Shown here: positions 10,292 to 18,953 of the stretch, piece after piece | Layout: every line of letters begins with the position of its first letter | How positions within the stretch are numbered: position 1 is the first letter of the stretch | Source: Streptomyces sp. NBC_00259 | GTDB lineage: Bacteria > Actinomycetota > Actinomycetes > Streptomycetales > Streptomycetaceae | Length of the DNA stretch: 64,000 bases | Direction: 5' to 3' | Assembly (NCBI RefSeq): GCF_036181745.1 | Contig: NZ_CP108080.1 | Coordinates: 6,637,501 to 6,701,500 of the forward strand | Made by a program: the position numbers and the translations under genes | Notes under the pieces: model-generated | What the model saw: the letters and a program-made list of their open reading frames with translations, nothing else | The model's database searches: none | What the model was told of the DNA's origin: nothing

Positions 10292-11902
10292 ATGGGCGGG
10301 ACGGCACGGCGGGCGAACGCGGCGGCCACGGAGGGGGAGACGGGAGCCGGCGGCGGACTCACCCGGCGGGGACTGCTCGGCGCCGGGATAGCCGCCGGTG
10401 CGGCCGCGACCGCCGCCGGAGTCTTCGCCTCCAGGGCACCCGCCGCCACCGCGGGCCGGGCGCCCGCCGCACCCCGCGCCGGTGACTGGACGGCCCTGGC
10501 ACGCGGCCTCGACGGCACGCTCGTACGGCCCGGCAGCCGCGACTACGACACCGCGCGCACCCTCTTCAACCCCCGCTTCGACGGCGTACGGCCCGCCGGG
10601 ATCGCGTACTGCGCACGGCCCGAGGACGTCCGCAGCTGCCTGGAGTTCGCCCGCCGGCACCAGGTCCCCGTCGCGGTACGCAGCGGCGGGCACTCGTACG
10701 CGGGCTGGTCGTCCGGGCCGGGACTGATCGTCGACGTGCAGAAGATGGCGTCCGTCTCGCTCTCCGGGACCGGCGCGACGATCGGCGCCGGAGCCAAACT
10801 CATCGACGTCTACGACCGGCTGACGGCGCGGGGGCGGACCGTGCCCGCCGGGTCCTGTCCCACGGTGGGGATCTCCGGACTGGCACTCGGCGGCGGTGTC
10901 GGCGTCGTCAGCCGCGCCTACGGACTGACGAGCGACAGCATCACCGGCGCCCGCATCGTCACGGCCGACGGCCGGATCCGTGACGTGGACGCCCGCCGGG
11001 AACCCGACCTGTTCTGGGCGCTGCGCGGCGGCGGGAACGCCCAGTTCGGCGTCGTCACCGAACTGCGGCTGCGCACCCACGCGGCACCGCAGTGCACCAC
11101 CTTCTTCCTGAGCTGGCCCTGGTCCAGTGCCGCGGCCGTCGTCCGCGAATGGCAGCGCTGGGCCCCCACCGCCCCCGACGAGATCTGGGCCAACCTGCAT
11201 CTGTCCGCACCCGTCGGAGGACGGCCGGGCTCGGTCCGGGTCGGCGGTCTGACGCTCGGGACCCGCGGGGACATCGAGAACCGGCTCGACCGCCTCGCCG
11301 ACGCCGTCGGCGCGCCCGCCCGTTCGGTGTCCGTGCGCACGCGGCCCTACATGGACGCGATGAAGGTGATGGGCGGCGTATCGGGCTACACGATCGCCCA
11401 GTCCCACCAGAAGGGCAGCCTGCCCGGCCGCACCCCGCAGGGCCGGGTGGCGCGCGAATCGTACGCGGCACGCTCGGACTTCTACACCCGGCGCATCCCG
11501 GCCGACGGCGTGCGGGCCCTGCTCGCCCGGGTGGAGAAGCTCGCGGCCCTCACCGGAGGCGGCGCGGGCAGCGTGGCCCTGGACGCCCTCGGCGGCGCGG
11601 TGGGCCGCGTCCGGCCGACGGACACGGCCTTCGTCCACCGCAACGCGCTGTTCCTGGCGCAGTACATCGTCTCCTGGCCCGACTCCGCCTCCGCGACCAC
11701 CGTGGCCCGGCACCAGGCCTGGCTCGACGGCACGCACGGGGCGATGCGGCCCTGGGCGAGCGGCGAGGCGTACCAGAACTACACGGACCCCAAACTCCGC
11801 GACTGGCGCCGGGCGTACTACGGCGTGAACGCCGACCGCCTCGCACGGGTGCGGGCGGCGTACGATCCCGGGCGCCTCTTCAGGCACCCGCAGTCGCTCT
11901 GA
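10292..11902 (+). CDS. Tat-exported FAD-linked oxidase with BBE domain
   Basis: Flavoprotein of 536 aa. The N terminus has a Tat-type signal (LTRRGLLGAGIAAGAA) and an Ala-rich cleavage region, so it is predicted to be exported folded. A PCMH-type FAD domain follows, with RSGGHSYAGWS containing the His that binds FAD covalently and CPTVGISG containing the Cys used in bicovalent berberine-bridge-type enzymes. The C-terminal BBE signature YQNYTDPKLRDWRRAYYG contacts the flavin. ATG 10292 lies after a G-rich ribosome binding site (GAGGGGCGG). Such enzymes oxidise sugars, oligosaccharides or alkaloid-like substrates; the actual substrate is unknown. Confidence 0.87.
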   Translation: MGGTARRANAAATEGETGAGGGLTRRGLLGAGIAAGAAATAAGVFASRAPAATAGRAPAAPRAGDWTALARGLDGTLVRPGSRDYDTARTLFNPRFDGVRPAGIAYCARPEDVRSCLEFARRHQVPVAVRSGGHSYAGWSSGPGLIVDVQKMASVSLSGTGATIGAGAKLIDVYDRLTARGRTVPAGSCPTVGISGLALGGGVGVVSRAYGLTSDSITGARIVTADGRIRDVDARREPDLFWALRGGGNAQFGVVTELRLRTHAAPQCTTFFLSWPWSSAAAVVREWQRWAPTAPDEIWANLHLSAPVGGRPGSVRVGGLTLGTRGDIENRLDRLADAVGAPARSVSVRTRPYMDAMKVMGGVSGYTIAQSHQKGSLPGRTPQGRVARESYAARSDFYTRRIPADGVRALLARVEKLAALTGGGAGSVALDALGGAVGRVRPTDTAFVHRNALFLAQYIVSWPDSASATTVARHQAWLDGTHGAMRPWASGEAYQNYTDPKLRDWRRAYYGVNADRLARVRAAYDPGRLFRHPQSL

Positions 11903-11980
11903 CCACCGGGCGCCGCCGGCGGTCACGAAGGCAGCGGCCGCGGCGAGGTGGCGGCGTGACGACGTCGCGTCGCCGTCCAC

Positions 11981-12018
11981 CGCCCGGCCGGGCCCGTGTC
12001 CACCCGCCCGGCCGGGCG
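11981..12018. repeat. Paired 14-bp GC palindromes between convergent genes
   Basis: CGCCCGGCCGGGC is present at 11981 and again at 12005; the second copy forms the perfect 14-bp palindrome CGCCCGGCCGGGCG. They lie between the convergent oxidase (ends 11902) and phoD (ends 12031), so they could form a bidirectional terminator, but the stems are short. Confidence 0.4.
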
Positions 12019-12030
12019 TCCTGCGGCGGA

Positions 12031-13590
12031 TCAGGGCCGCGCGGCTGACGGATCCCGTCGGTACTGGGCGGGAGACCCCGACGTCCTCGGGTCCTCGTAC
12101 GCGCCGGTCCTGCCCCGGTCGACGTGGAACCTGGTGAGGGTGGTCACGGGCGAGCAGGGGTCGCGGCGATCGGCGATCACCCGCATCTCCGTGGTCCAGC
12201 GGCGTGCGGTGACGTCGTGGACGTCGTATCCGTAGCGGTCGCCTTCGAAGTACTGCAGGTGCGGGTTGAGGCGGCCGATCTCCGGCCCGCGCGCGGCGTT
12301 CCACTCGGGCCCGTAGGAGTCCGAGGTCACCGAGTGCGCGGTGAACTCCGTACCGATCACGGGGGAGTCGGGGTTGGTGAAGTCGGGCCGGATGTCGTCC
12401 ACGAAGGCCGAGTGCCAGTCGCCCGTGACGACGACGAAGTCCTCCAGGCCGAGCCCGTTCAACTGCGTGAGGACGTCGGCGCGTTCGGCCCGGTAGCCGT
12501 CCCACTGCATGTCGTAGTAGTGGTCGCCGCCGGGGGCGTCCAGCTTGGAGATCATGATCGAGTTGGCCCAGCAGTGCCAGCCGTGAGCATCGCGCGCCTG
12601 GTCCAGGAGCCAGTCGCGCTGCTTCGCGCCGAGAATGGTGCTGTCGGGCCGGTCGGCCCGGCTGCGGTACTGCCGCAGGTCGAGGATGGTCAGGTCCAGC
12701 AGGCTGCCCCAGTTGCGGCGGCGGTAGATCTGCTGGTGCGGCACGGGGTTCGCGCCCACCATGCGGTGCGGCATGTTTTCGTACCAGGCCTGGTAGGCCG
12801 CATCGCGGCGGGCGAGGAACGCGGCGTCGTCACGGCCGTCGTAGTAGCCCTGCACCTCGTGGTTGTCCCAGGTGAGGTACCACGGGTGGGCGGCGTGGGC
12901 GGCGCGCAGATCCGGGTCGCCCTTGTAGAGCGCGTGCCGCCTGCGGTACGAGACGAGGTCGAAGACCTCGGGCCCCTCGTGGCTGCGTACGGTGCCGCCG
13001 TACACGCCGTTCTCGTAGATGTAGTCGCCGAGATGCACGACGAAGTCGACGTCCTCGCGGGCGATTCCCCGGAGCGCGGAGTAGTAACCGCTGGCGAAGT
13101 TCTGGCAGTTGGCGGTGGCGAAGCGGACCCGGTCGACCCGCCCGGCGGGCGCCGTCCGCGTCCGGCCGAGGCGGCTCGTCCTGCCGAGCGCGCTGAACGC
13201 GTAGTAGTAACGGCGGCCGGGCTGCAGCCCGTGCACGTCGACATGGACGCTGTGGCCCTGCGCCGCGGTGGCCGCGACGGTGCCGCCCGCCACCTTCCGG
13301 CGCAGCGCACGGTCGGTGGCCACGACCCAGCGGACCTCCACGGCATCCGGGAGGGGCTGCTCGTCGGCGAGCGGCTCGGGAGCCAGCCGGGTCCAGAGAG
13401 AGACCCCGTGCTGCACGGGATCGCCCGAGGCCACGCCCAGTGTGAACGGCGCCGGATCGTACGAGGCCCCCAGCTCCTGGGCGGCTTCGAGAGCCTGAGC
13501 CGGTGAGAGCTTCGCGCTCAGGGGCCAGACCGCCGCCAGTGTCCCGGCCACGGCGGCCGATCTGAGCAGGTCACGGCGATTCAGCGACAT
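12031..13590 (-). CDS. phoD: Secreted alkaline phosphatase/phosphodiesterase, PhoD family
   Basis: A 519-aa enzyme releasing phosphate from phosphomonoesters or diesters outside the cell. The N terminus carries a twin-arginine signal (SLNRRDLLRSAAVAGTLAAV). A PhoD N-terminal Fn3-like domain follows, then the metallophosphatase domain with ATANCQNF, VHLGDYIYE, LTWDNHEVQGYYDG and VTGDWHSAF, which carry the metal ligands. ATG 13590 has GGAGGG eight bases upstream; the in-frame extension upstream is not signal-like. PhoD genes are commonly under PhoP control, but only one half-site-like GTTCACT is seen upstream (13643-13649), so regulation is unproven. Confidence 0.9.
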   Translation of the reverse strand: MSLNRRDLLRSAAVAGTLAAVWPLSAKLSPAQALEAAQELGASYDPAPFTLGVASGDPVQHGVSLWTRLAPEPLADEQPLPDAVEVRWVVATDRALRRKVAGGTVAATAAQGHSVHVDVHGLQPGRRYYYAFSALGRTSRLGRTRTAPAGRVDRVRFATANCQNFASGYYSALRGIAREDVDFVVHLGDYIYENGVYGGTVRSHEGPEVFDLVSYRRRHALYKGDPDLRAAHAAHPWYLTWDNHEVQGYYDGRDDAAFLARRDAAYQAWYENMPHRMVGANPVPHQQIYRRRNWGSLLDLTILDLRQYRSRADRPDSTILGAKQRDWLLDQARDAHGWHCWANSIMISKLDAPGGDHYYDMQWDGYRAERADVLTQLNGLGLEDFVVVTGDWHSAFVDDIRPDFTNPDSPVIGTEFTAHSVTSDSYGPEWNAARGPEIGRLNPHLQYFEGDRYGYDVHDVTARRWTTEMRVIADRRDPCSPVTTLTRFHVDRGRTGAYEDPRTSGSPAQYRRDPSAARP

Positions 13591-13697
13591 GTACACCCTC
13601 CAGTCGATGTGCGGGCTGTGCCGACACAACGAATCAGCCGCGAGTGAACGCAAGGGGTGTGGCCGAAGACCGGCCGAGCACATCTCAACCTGGCCGC

Positions 13698-13755
13698 GAT
13701 GCACGGGCCGAGACTCGTGGAACCGCCATGCACGGCCCGATGCTCGTGGAACCGC
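13698..13755. repeat. Two tandem 29-bp repeats between phoD and the aminotransferase
   Basis: Units 13698-13726 and 13727-13755 differ at four positions and share the core CTCGTGGAACCGC. They occupy the 242-bp gap between the phoD start (13590) and the aminotransferase stop (13833). No other structure is obvious in this gap. Confidence 0.75.
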
Positions 13756-13832
13756 GGTGCGCGGGGCGGTGGTTCAGGCGATGAGCCGGTGCACGACGGC
13801 GCAGGGGGGCGCGGCGTCGACGACGGGGAGGC

Positions 13833-14966
13833 TCATCGGCGCGTCCGCAGCCAGCGGGCGACGGCGGAAAGGCCCTCTTCCGGGTCGCGCCGGCCGATGC
13901 CGATGCGGAACCGGTCGGTGGGGGTGGGGGTGAGGTCCGAGCGGTAGATGCTCGCGGGCAGGAGCAGGACGCCGGCCTCCTCCACCAGCCTGGTGCAGAA
14001 CTCCTCCACACCCTCCGGCCCGAGGTAGCGGGGGTACGCCACGCAGCCGCCGTCCGGTGCCCGCCAGGCGAAGTCGTCCGGGAACCGGGCGAAGAAGGCG
14101 TCGAAGGCGGGCAGGTTCCGGGCGATCAACGCCCGGTTGCGGTCCAGGATCGTGGCGCGGGACTTGAGCGCGATCCGGGCCAGGACCTCGCTGGGGGCCG
14201 CGTTGCAGATGGTGGTGTAGTGCTTGGCCCGCTCCAGCCGGCCGAGGAGGGCCCGGTCGCGGCAGGTGATCCAGCCGATCCGCAGGCCCGGCAGACCCAG
14301 GGACTTCGAGGTCACGTTCAGCGACAGGGCGCGTTCGGACAGGTCCGCGGCCTGCGGCAGCGTACGGGCGGGGTCGCGTTCCAGCCCGCGGTAGACCTCG
14401 TCGCTGAACAGGTGGATGCCGCGCTCGTCGCACAGCCCGGCGAGTGCGGCGAAGTCGGCGGAGCCGATGACCTTGCCGGTGGGGTTGTTGGGGAAGTTGA
14501 CCGACACGACCCGGGTGCTGGGCCGCAGCGCCGCCTTCACCCGGTCGAGATCCAGGGCCCAGTCGCGATCGGCGTCGAGAGCGACGCCGGTGACGTCGCA
14601 CAGGGCGAGCGGCACGGTCTCGGCCGCCTGGTAGTTCGGGGTCACCACGACCGCGTGGTCGCCGGGACCGAGCAGCACGTTCATCGCCAGGTACAGGGCC
14701 TCTTCGGCGCCGGCGAAGCAGAGCACGTCGGCGGCGTCCGCCCGCTCGTACGTTCCGGCGATCACCTCGCGCAGGGCGGGATCGCCGAAGGTCTCGGTGT
14801 AGCCGAGCGACAGCTGCTCGAACGCGGCCCGGTCCTCGTCGTCGCCCAGCGCGAGCAGTTCGCCCAGCGTCATGGTCTGGACGTCGGAGGCGGTCAGGTG
14901 GTGGCGCGCGGTGAACTCCCAACGGGAGAAGTAGGTTTCCAGGCGGAAGTCGGGCAGCCGGGTCAT
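13833..14966 (-). CDS. Class I/II PLP-dependent aminotransferase-like enzyme
   Basis: A 377-aa fold-type I PLP enzyme. The expected order is visible: a substrate-entry N terminus, AGAEEALYLAMN for phosphate binding, VSVNFPNNPTGK with the conserved NNPTG, LFSDEVYRGLE with the cofactor Asp, and SLNVTSKSLGLPGLRIGW with the PLP Lys. The ATG at 14966 has AAGGA eight bases upstream, inside the last codons of the preceding regulator gene (4-bp gap). The N terminus resembles amino-acid-modifying members such as capreomycidine-synthase relatives, but the reaction cannot be assigned. Its pairing with a DauR-like regulator suggests amino acid catabolism. Confidence 0.82.
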   Translation of the reverse strand: MTRLPDFRLETYFSRWEFTARHHLTASDVQTMTLGELLALGDDEDRAAFEQLSLGYTETFGDPALREVIAGTYERADAADVLCFAGAEEALYLAMNVLLGPGDHAVVVTPNYQAAETVPLALCDVTGVALDADRDWALDLDRVKAALRPSTRVVSVNFPNNPTGKVIGSADFAALAGLCDERGIHLFSDEVYRGLERDPARTLPQAADLSERALSLNVTSKSLGLPGLRIGWITCRDRALLGRLERAKHYTTICNAAPSEVLARIALKSRATILDRNRALIARNLPAFDAFFARFPDDFAWRAPDGGCVAYPRYLGPEGVEEFCTRLVEEAGVLLLPASIYRSDLTPTPTDRFRIGIGRRDPEEGLSAVARWLRTRR

Positions 14967-14970
14967 GGTG

Positions 14971-15615
14971 CTAGTCCTTCGTACGGGGTGCTCTGAGCTC
15001 GGCCAGCAGGCCGTAGAGGGTGGACCGGGAGATCCGCAGGGCGCCCGCGACGACCGGCGTCGCACGGCGCACCGCGAAGACGCCGTCCTCGTCCAGCCGG
15101 CCGAGGAGCGCGAGACGGTCCTGGCGGGTGAGCCGCTCCACGGGGCGGCCGCATTCGCGTACGTACGCGCCGACGACGTGCTGGACGCGCTCGGTCCAGT
15201 CCTGCTCGAACAGCGGCTCCGGGCGGGCCACGCTCGGTGCGCCGAACGCGGACAGCACCGCCGCGGCCTGTTCCAGCGGCGTGCGATCGAGGTTGACGCA
15301 CAGCACCGCGGACGGCTGCCCGGCGGGGTCGCGCAGGACCGCGCTGACCGACGACAGCCGCCGCCCGTCCGCGAGCAGCTTCTCGTACGGCCCGAACACG
15401 TCGCGGGCGGACGGATCGAGCGCGTCCAGCTCGCCGAGGAGCGACGGGTCGCCGGGGCCCCGGGAGGTCAGCGGATTCCAGATCCCCAGGATCCGGTCGG
15501 TGCCGGGATCGTGCAGCACCACCTCGGCGTACGGGCCGAGCAGCAGCGCCACGGCCTGGCACACCGGCGCCCACTGCCGCACACGAGGGTCCGCGCCGTC
15601 CTCCACATCACTCAT
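14971..15615 (-). CDS. YheO/DauR-type PAS-HTH transcriptional regulator
   Basis: A 214-aa protein with an N-terminal YheO-like PAS domain (residues about 15-125, including LLGPYAEVVLHDPGTDRILG) and a C-terminal HTH (about 150-210, ending AGALRISRSTLYGLLAELRA). Family members such as DauR regulate D-amino acid or arginine catabolism. The start at 15615 (MSDVEDG) begins the fold; an upstream in-frame codon at 15687 would add a non-conserved tail. It is transcribed with the aminotransferase downstream. The inverted repeat at 15620-15650, immediately upstream, may mediate autoregulation. Confidence 0.85.
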   Translation of the reverse strand: MSDVEDGADPRVRQWAPVCQAVALLLGPYAEVVLHDPGTDRILGIWNPLTSRGPGDPSLLGELDALDPSARDVFGPYEKLLADGRRLSSVSAVLRDPAGQPSAVLCVNLDRTPLEQAAAVLSAFGAPSVARPEPLFEQDWTERVQHVVGAYVRECGRPVERLTRQDRLALLGRLDEDGVFAVRRATPVVAGALRISRSTLYGLLAELRAPRTKD

Positions 15616-15619
15616 GCCT

Positions 15620-15650
15620 GGACTGTACGTCCGATCTGGACAGATAGTCC
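15620..15650. promoter_or_regulatory. Nested inverted repeats upstream of the DauR-like regulator
   Basis: GGACT (15620-15624) pairs with AGTCC (15646-15650), and inside them GTCC (15629-15632) pairs with GGAC (15638-15641). The block begins 5 bp upstream of the regulator start codon, so it overlaps the translation leader or a very short promoter region. It is a candidate operator. Confidence 0.4.
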
Positions 15651-15728
15651 AACCGTGTCCGCTCATCATCGGATGAATGTGCTCCATGATTGCCGAACTT
15701 CCCGATGGTTCGCGGGAGTTGAACCCAT

Positions 15729-15756
15729 TGACATCCGATGTATCGGGGTCTCATTC
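15729..15756 (+). promoter_or_regulatory. Candidate fucosidase promoter with internal dyad
   Basis: TTGACA at 15729-15734 is a perfect -35 element. Sixteen to seventeen bases later TCATTC is a weak -10 candidate. Between them CCGAT-GT-ATCGG (15736-15747) forms a short dyad that could bind a sugar-responsive repressor. The fucosidase start is at 15823, giving a leader of about 60 nt. Confidence 0.45.
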
Positions 15757-15822
15757 TTCAGCGTGCGACAGGTAGGACGCCCTGTCGCGCACGCTCCCCC
15801 CACCACCGTCTCTGGAGCCGCC

Positions 15823-17694
15823 ATGCCTGCCATGCGTGCCGTCAGTGCCGTCAGTGCCGTTCTCCGCTCGGTCCGCCGATCCCTCAGAGGGCTGTCCCTC
15901 CTGCTGGGCGCCTTCCTGCTGGCCGTCACCGGAGCCGGCGTGAGTGCCGGGCCGGCCGCGGCCGCGGGGCCGGGGACGAACCACGCGGCGGACGATCCGT
16001 TCACGTCCTCCCGCACCAGCTGGTTCCGCAGCGACAAGTTCGGGATGTTCATCCACTTCGGCGCCTACTCGCAGTACGAGGGCGAGTACACCCGCGCCGA
16101 CGGGACCGTCTGCCGGAACGCCGAGTGGATCAAGCGTTCCTGCGGCATCCCCATGGCCGAGTACGAGGCCGCCGCACGGCAGTTCAACCCGTCCGCCTTC
16201 GACGCGAACGCGATCGTCACGGCGGCGAAGAACGCGGGCCAGAAGTACATCGTGATCACGTCCAAGCACCACGACGGATACGCGATGTGGCCGACGAAGC
16301 AGAACGCGTGGAACCTGCGCGACCACTCGTCCTTCGACCCGGGCCGCGACCTCCTCGCCGAGCTGAAGACGGCCGCGGACGCCCAGGGCATCAAGCTCGG
16401 CTTCTACTACTCGATCTGGGACTGGCACGACCCGGACTTCCCCGACGCCGCCACCTTCCCGAAGTACCGTACCCGGATGTACGCGCAGCTCAAGGAGCTG
16501 ATCGACGGCTACGACCCGGCGCTGCTCTGGTTCGACGGCGAATGGGACACCGACAACCCCGTCAACCGCTGGTCGCCCCAGGACGGCGCCGCGCTGGAGA
16601 CGTACCTGCGCGGGCTCGACCCCCAGCTGATCATCAACAACCGGGTCGGCAAGCGGCGCGTCGTCGACGGCGACTACGGCACCCCCGAGCAGGAGATCCC
16701 CGGCGCGCCGGTCGACGGCCAGCTGTGGGAGAGCTGCATGACCCTCAACAACAGCTGGGGGTACGCGAAGCACGACAACAACTGGAAGACCGCCACCACC
16801 GTGGTGCAGAACCTGCTCGACATCTCCAGCCGCAGCGGCAACTACCTGCTCAACGTCGGCCCCGACAAGCTCGGCCGTATCCCCGCGCCGTCCCTCAACC
16901 GCCTCGGTGACGTCGGCCGCTGGCTGAACACCGCGGGCCAGGGCTCCGCCGTGTACGGCACGGGCGGCGCCACCGGACTCGTCGCCGACCCGGCATGGGG
17001 AGCGGTCGCCCGCAAGGGCCACGACAAGCTGTACGCATCCGTGTTCACGCCCTCCTGGCCGGCCGCCGGGCAGGCGGTGCACCTCACCGCCAAGGCGTCG
17101 TTCACCGTCAACAGCGCGCGCGTGCTGAACAGTTCGCAGACCGTCACCGTCACCAGGGCGGGCGACGGCTTCGACATCAGGCCCTCCGGCGGAGCCACCG
17201 ACGGCGCGGCCTCCGTCATCGAACTGTCCATCACCCCGCCCTCGCCCACGGCGCCGGGCACCGGCACCGGCCTGAAGGCCGAGTCGTTCGCCAACACCAC
17301 CTTCGCGGGTACCCCGGCCGCCACCGTCACCGATCCCACGATCAACAAGGCGTACCGCTTCGACGGCTCCCCGGCCGCGGCCATCCCGGCCGACAACTTC
17401 GCCACCCGCTGGACGGGCTCCATCCAGCCGCGCTACGGCGAACCGCTCACCTTCACCACCGTCTCCGACGACACCGTCCGCCTCTGGGTCAACGGGCAAC
17501 TCGTCATCGACAACACCACGCCCCATGTGCCGCAGGTGAACAAGGCCACGGTCACCGGCCTCCAGGCGGGACAGAAGTACGCGATCAAGGTCGAACACAC
17601 GGAGCAGGGCGGCGAAGCCCACATGAAGCTGCTCTGGTCCAGCCCCAGCATGGAACAGTCCGTCGTCCCCAGGTCCCAGCTCTACGCCCCCTGA
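15823..17694 (+). CDS. Secreted alpha-L-fucosidase (GH29) with C-terminal PA14 domain
   Basis: Glycosidase of 623 aa. A Sec signal peptide spans about residues 1-48 (basic start, LLLGAFLLAVTGAGVSAGPAAAA). The GH29 barrel covers about 60-370, with KFGMFIHFGAYSQYE, SKHHDGYAMW and the likely nucleophile D238 in LLWFDGEWD. A beta-sandwich follows, and a PA14 domain at about 480-620 (RYGEPLTFTTVSDDTVRLWV, VEHTEQGGEAHMKLLW) probably binds carbohydrate. ATG 15823 follows TGGAG at 15813-15817. It is a single-gene unit with its own promoter region and a long hairpin at 17702-17767. It would release fucose from plant, fungal or animal glycans outside the cell. Confidence 0.92.
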   Translation: MPAMRAVSAVSAVLRSVRRSLRGLSLLLGAFLLAVTGAGVSAGPAAAAGPGTNHAADDPFTSSRTSWFRSDKFGMFIHFGAYSQYEGEYTRADGTVCRNAEWIKRSCGIPMAEYEAAARQFNPSAFDANAIVTAAKNAGQKYIVITSKHHDGYAMWPTKQNAWNLRDHSSFDPGRDLLAELKTAADAQGIKLGFYYSIWDWHDPDFPDAATFPKYRTRMYAQLKELIDGYDPALLWFDGEWDTDNPVNRWSPQDGAALETYLRGLDPQLIINNRVGKRRVVDGDYGTPEQEIPGAPVDGQLWESCMTLNNSWGYAKHDNNWKTATTVVQNLLDISSRSGNYLLNVGPDKLGRIPAPSLNRLGDVGRWLNTAGQGSAVYGTGGATGLVADPAWGAVARKGHDKLYASVFTPSWPAAGQAVHLTAKASFTVNSARVLNSSQTVTVTRAGDGFDIRPSGGATDGAASVIELSITPPSPTAPGTGTGLKAESFANTTFAGTPAATVTDPTINKAYRFDGSPAAAIPADNFATRWTGSIQPRYGEPLTFTTVSDDTVRLWVNGQLVIDNTTPHVPQVNKATVTGLQAGQKYAIKVEHTEQGGEAHMKLLWSSPSMEQSVVPRSQLYAP

Positions 17695-17701
17695 CAGCCG
17701 T

Positions 17702-17767
17702 CCCGCCGGGAAAGCCCGTCCGCCCCGCGACCGCCCCGGCCGCGGGGCGGACGGGTTTCCCGGCGGG
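17702..17767. terminator. Long hairpin after the fucosidase gene
   Basis: Arms at 17702-17729 and 17741-17767 pair over about 27 bp with a single-base bulge and an 11-nt loop. It starts 8 bp after the fucosidase stop. No T-tract. Confidence 0.85.
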
Positions 17768-17832
17768 CGGCTGCCGCACCGCTCCTGCGGGAGGGCCGGC
17801 AACTCGGCGACCAGGCCGCCGGTTTCACCGTC

Positions 17833-17865
17833 CGGCGCGTAGTACGCTTCGTGTACTACGCGCCG
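17833..17865. promoter_or_regulatory. 33-bp perfect inverted repeat, probable PadR operator
   Basis: CGGCGCGTAGTAC (17833-17845) and its exact reverse complement (17853-17865) are separated by 7 bp. The inner AGTA...TACT spacing resembles PadR-type sites. It ends 50 bp before the PadR-methyltransferase start and lies beyond the fucosidase terminator, so it most likely controls that gene. A weak -10 candidate TAGCAT (17868-17873) abuts it. Confidence 0.65.
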
Positions 17866-17915
17866 CGTAGCATCGGGGGAAGCATCCCGGAAGCCCGTCC
17901 ACAGCTGGAGCAGTC

Positions 17916-18953
17916 ATGCGCACCAACGACGCCCAGATGCTCGTCCTCTGTGCCCTGACCGACGGGCCGCTGCACGGATACGCCATCAATGCGGCCATCG
18001 AGCGGGTCTCCGGCCGGCGCCTCGGTCCCGGGAGTCTCTACGGAGCGTTGGCCCGTCTGGAGGCGAAGCAGCTGGTGGAGCCCCTGGAGGGAGAGGATCG
18101 CCGGCGCACGGTGCGTCTGACGCGCGCCGGGCGGGAGCTTCTCGAGCGGGAGGCGCACTCCATGGCCCGCCTGTCCGGGCGGGTGTTCGAGAGTGCCGTT
18201 CCCGACGAGGTCGGCTACCTCGACCGAGTGGCGGCGACCGATCTGGGGCGTTCCTACAAGGGCGCCATGCTGGACGCGCTGGATGTCCGGCCCGGCGAGA
18301 CCGCACTCGATCTGGGCTGCGGACCGGGAACGGATCTCGTCGCCCTCGCCGGGGCGGTCACGCCGTCCGGGAGGGTGATCGGCGTCGATTCCAGCCAGGA
18401 GATGGTCGAGCGGGCACGCGGGCGCACGGAGGGTATCGCCGCCGTCGAGGTGCAACTGGCCGATGTCCACGGGCTTCCGTTCGACGACGGCAGCATCGAC
18501 CGTGCCCGGACCGACCGCGTGCTCCAGCATGTGGCGGATCCGGCCCAGGCGCTCGCGGAGGCCCGGCGGGTACTGCGTCCGGGCGGCAGGCTCGTCATGG
18601 GTGAACCCGACTGGGATTCGCTGACCATCGACTGTCCCGACATCGACGTGGCGCGTGCCTACACCCACCACATCACGGACAAGGTCGTGCGCAACGGGGT
18701 CATCGGCCGTCAACTGGCCAGGCTGGCGCAGGACGCGGGGTTCGCCGTGCCGGCCGTCGTCCCGGTCACATCGGTCTTTCGTGATGTCCAGGCCGCGGAC
18801 CAGGTGCTCGGCCTTCAGCGCAACACCGAGCGCGCCGTGGCCGCGGGCCGCCTGTCCGCCCCGGCGTCGCAGGAGTGGCTCGACCACCTCGCCACGGGCC
18901 CCTTCTTCGCCGCGGTGACGCTGTACATCGTCGTTGCGGAAGCCGCCTCGTAG
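17916..18953 (+). CDS. PadR winged-helix regulator fused to a SAM-dependent methyltransferase
   Basis: One open frame of 345 aa encodes two domains. Residues 1-85 are a PadR winged helix (ALTDGPLHGYAINAAIER, then RLGPGSLYGALARLEAKQLV and a wing rich in Arg). Residues about 100-345 are a class I methyltransferase with motif I LDLGCGPGTD at 131-140, an acidic motif II near GVDSSQEM, and ARRVLRPGGRLVMGEPDWDS. There is no stop or restart signal between them, so this is a true fusion rather than two genes. The usual PadR C-terminal dimerisation helix is replaced by the methyltransferase. A large inverted repeat lies upstream. The methyl acceptor is unknown; methylation state could feed back on DNA binding. 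Confidence 0.85.
   Translation: MRTNDAQMLVLCALTDGPLHGYAINAAIERVSGRRLGPGSLYGALARLEAKQLVEPLEGEDRRRTVRLTRAGRELLEREAHSMARLSGRVFESAVPDEVGYLDRVAATDLGRSYKGAMLDALDVRPGETALDLGCGPGTDLVALAGAVTPSGRVIGVDSSQEMVERARGRTEGIAAVEVQLADVHGLPFDDGSIDRARTDRVLQHVADPAQALAEARRVLRPGGRLVMGEPDWDSLTIDCPDIDVARAYTHHITDKVVRNGVIGRQLARLAQDAGFAVPAVVPVTSVFRDVQAADQVLGLQRNTERAVAAGRLSAPASQEWLDHLATGPFFAAVTLYIVVAEAAS

Noticed and set aside
12124..13506. A 460-codon plus-strand frame inside phoD
   Set aside because: Mirror of the phoD codons; no ribosome binding site or protein-like pattern, and phoD has a complete signal and metal motifs.
13643..13649. PHO box for PhoP upstream of phoD
   Set aside because: Only one GTTCACT-like unit is seen on the minus strand; the direct repeat 11 bp away does not match, so a PhoP operator cannot be claimed.
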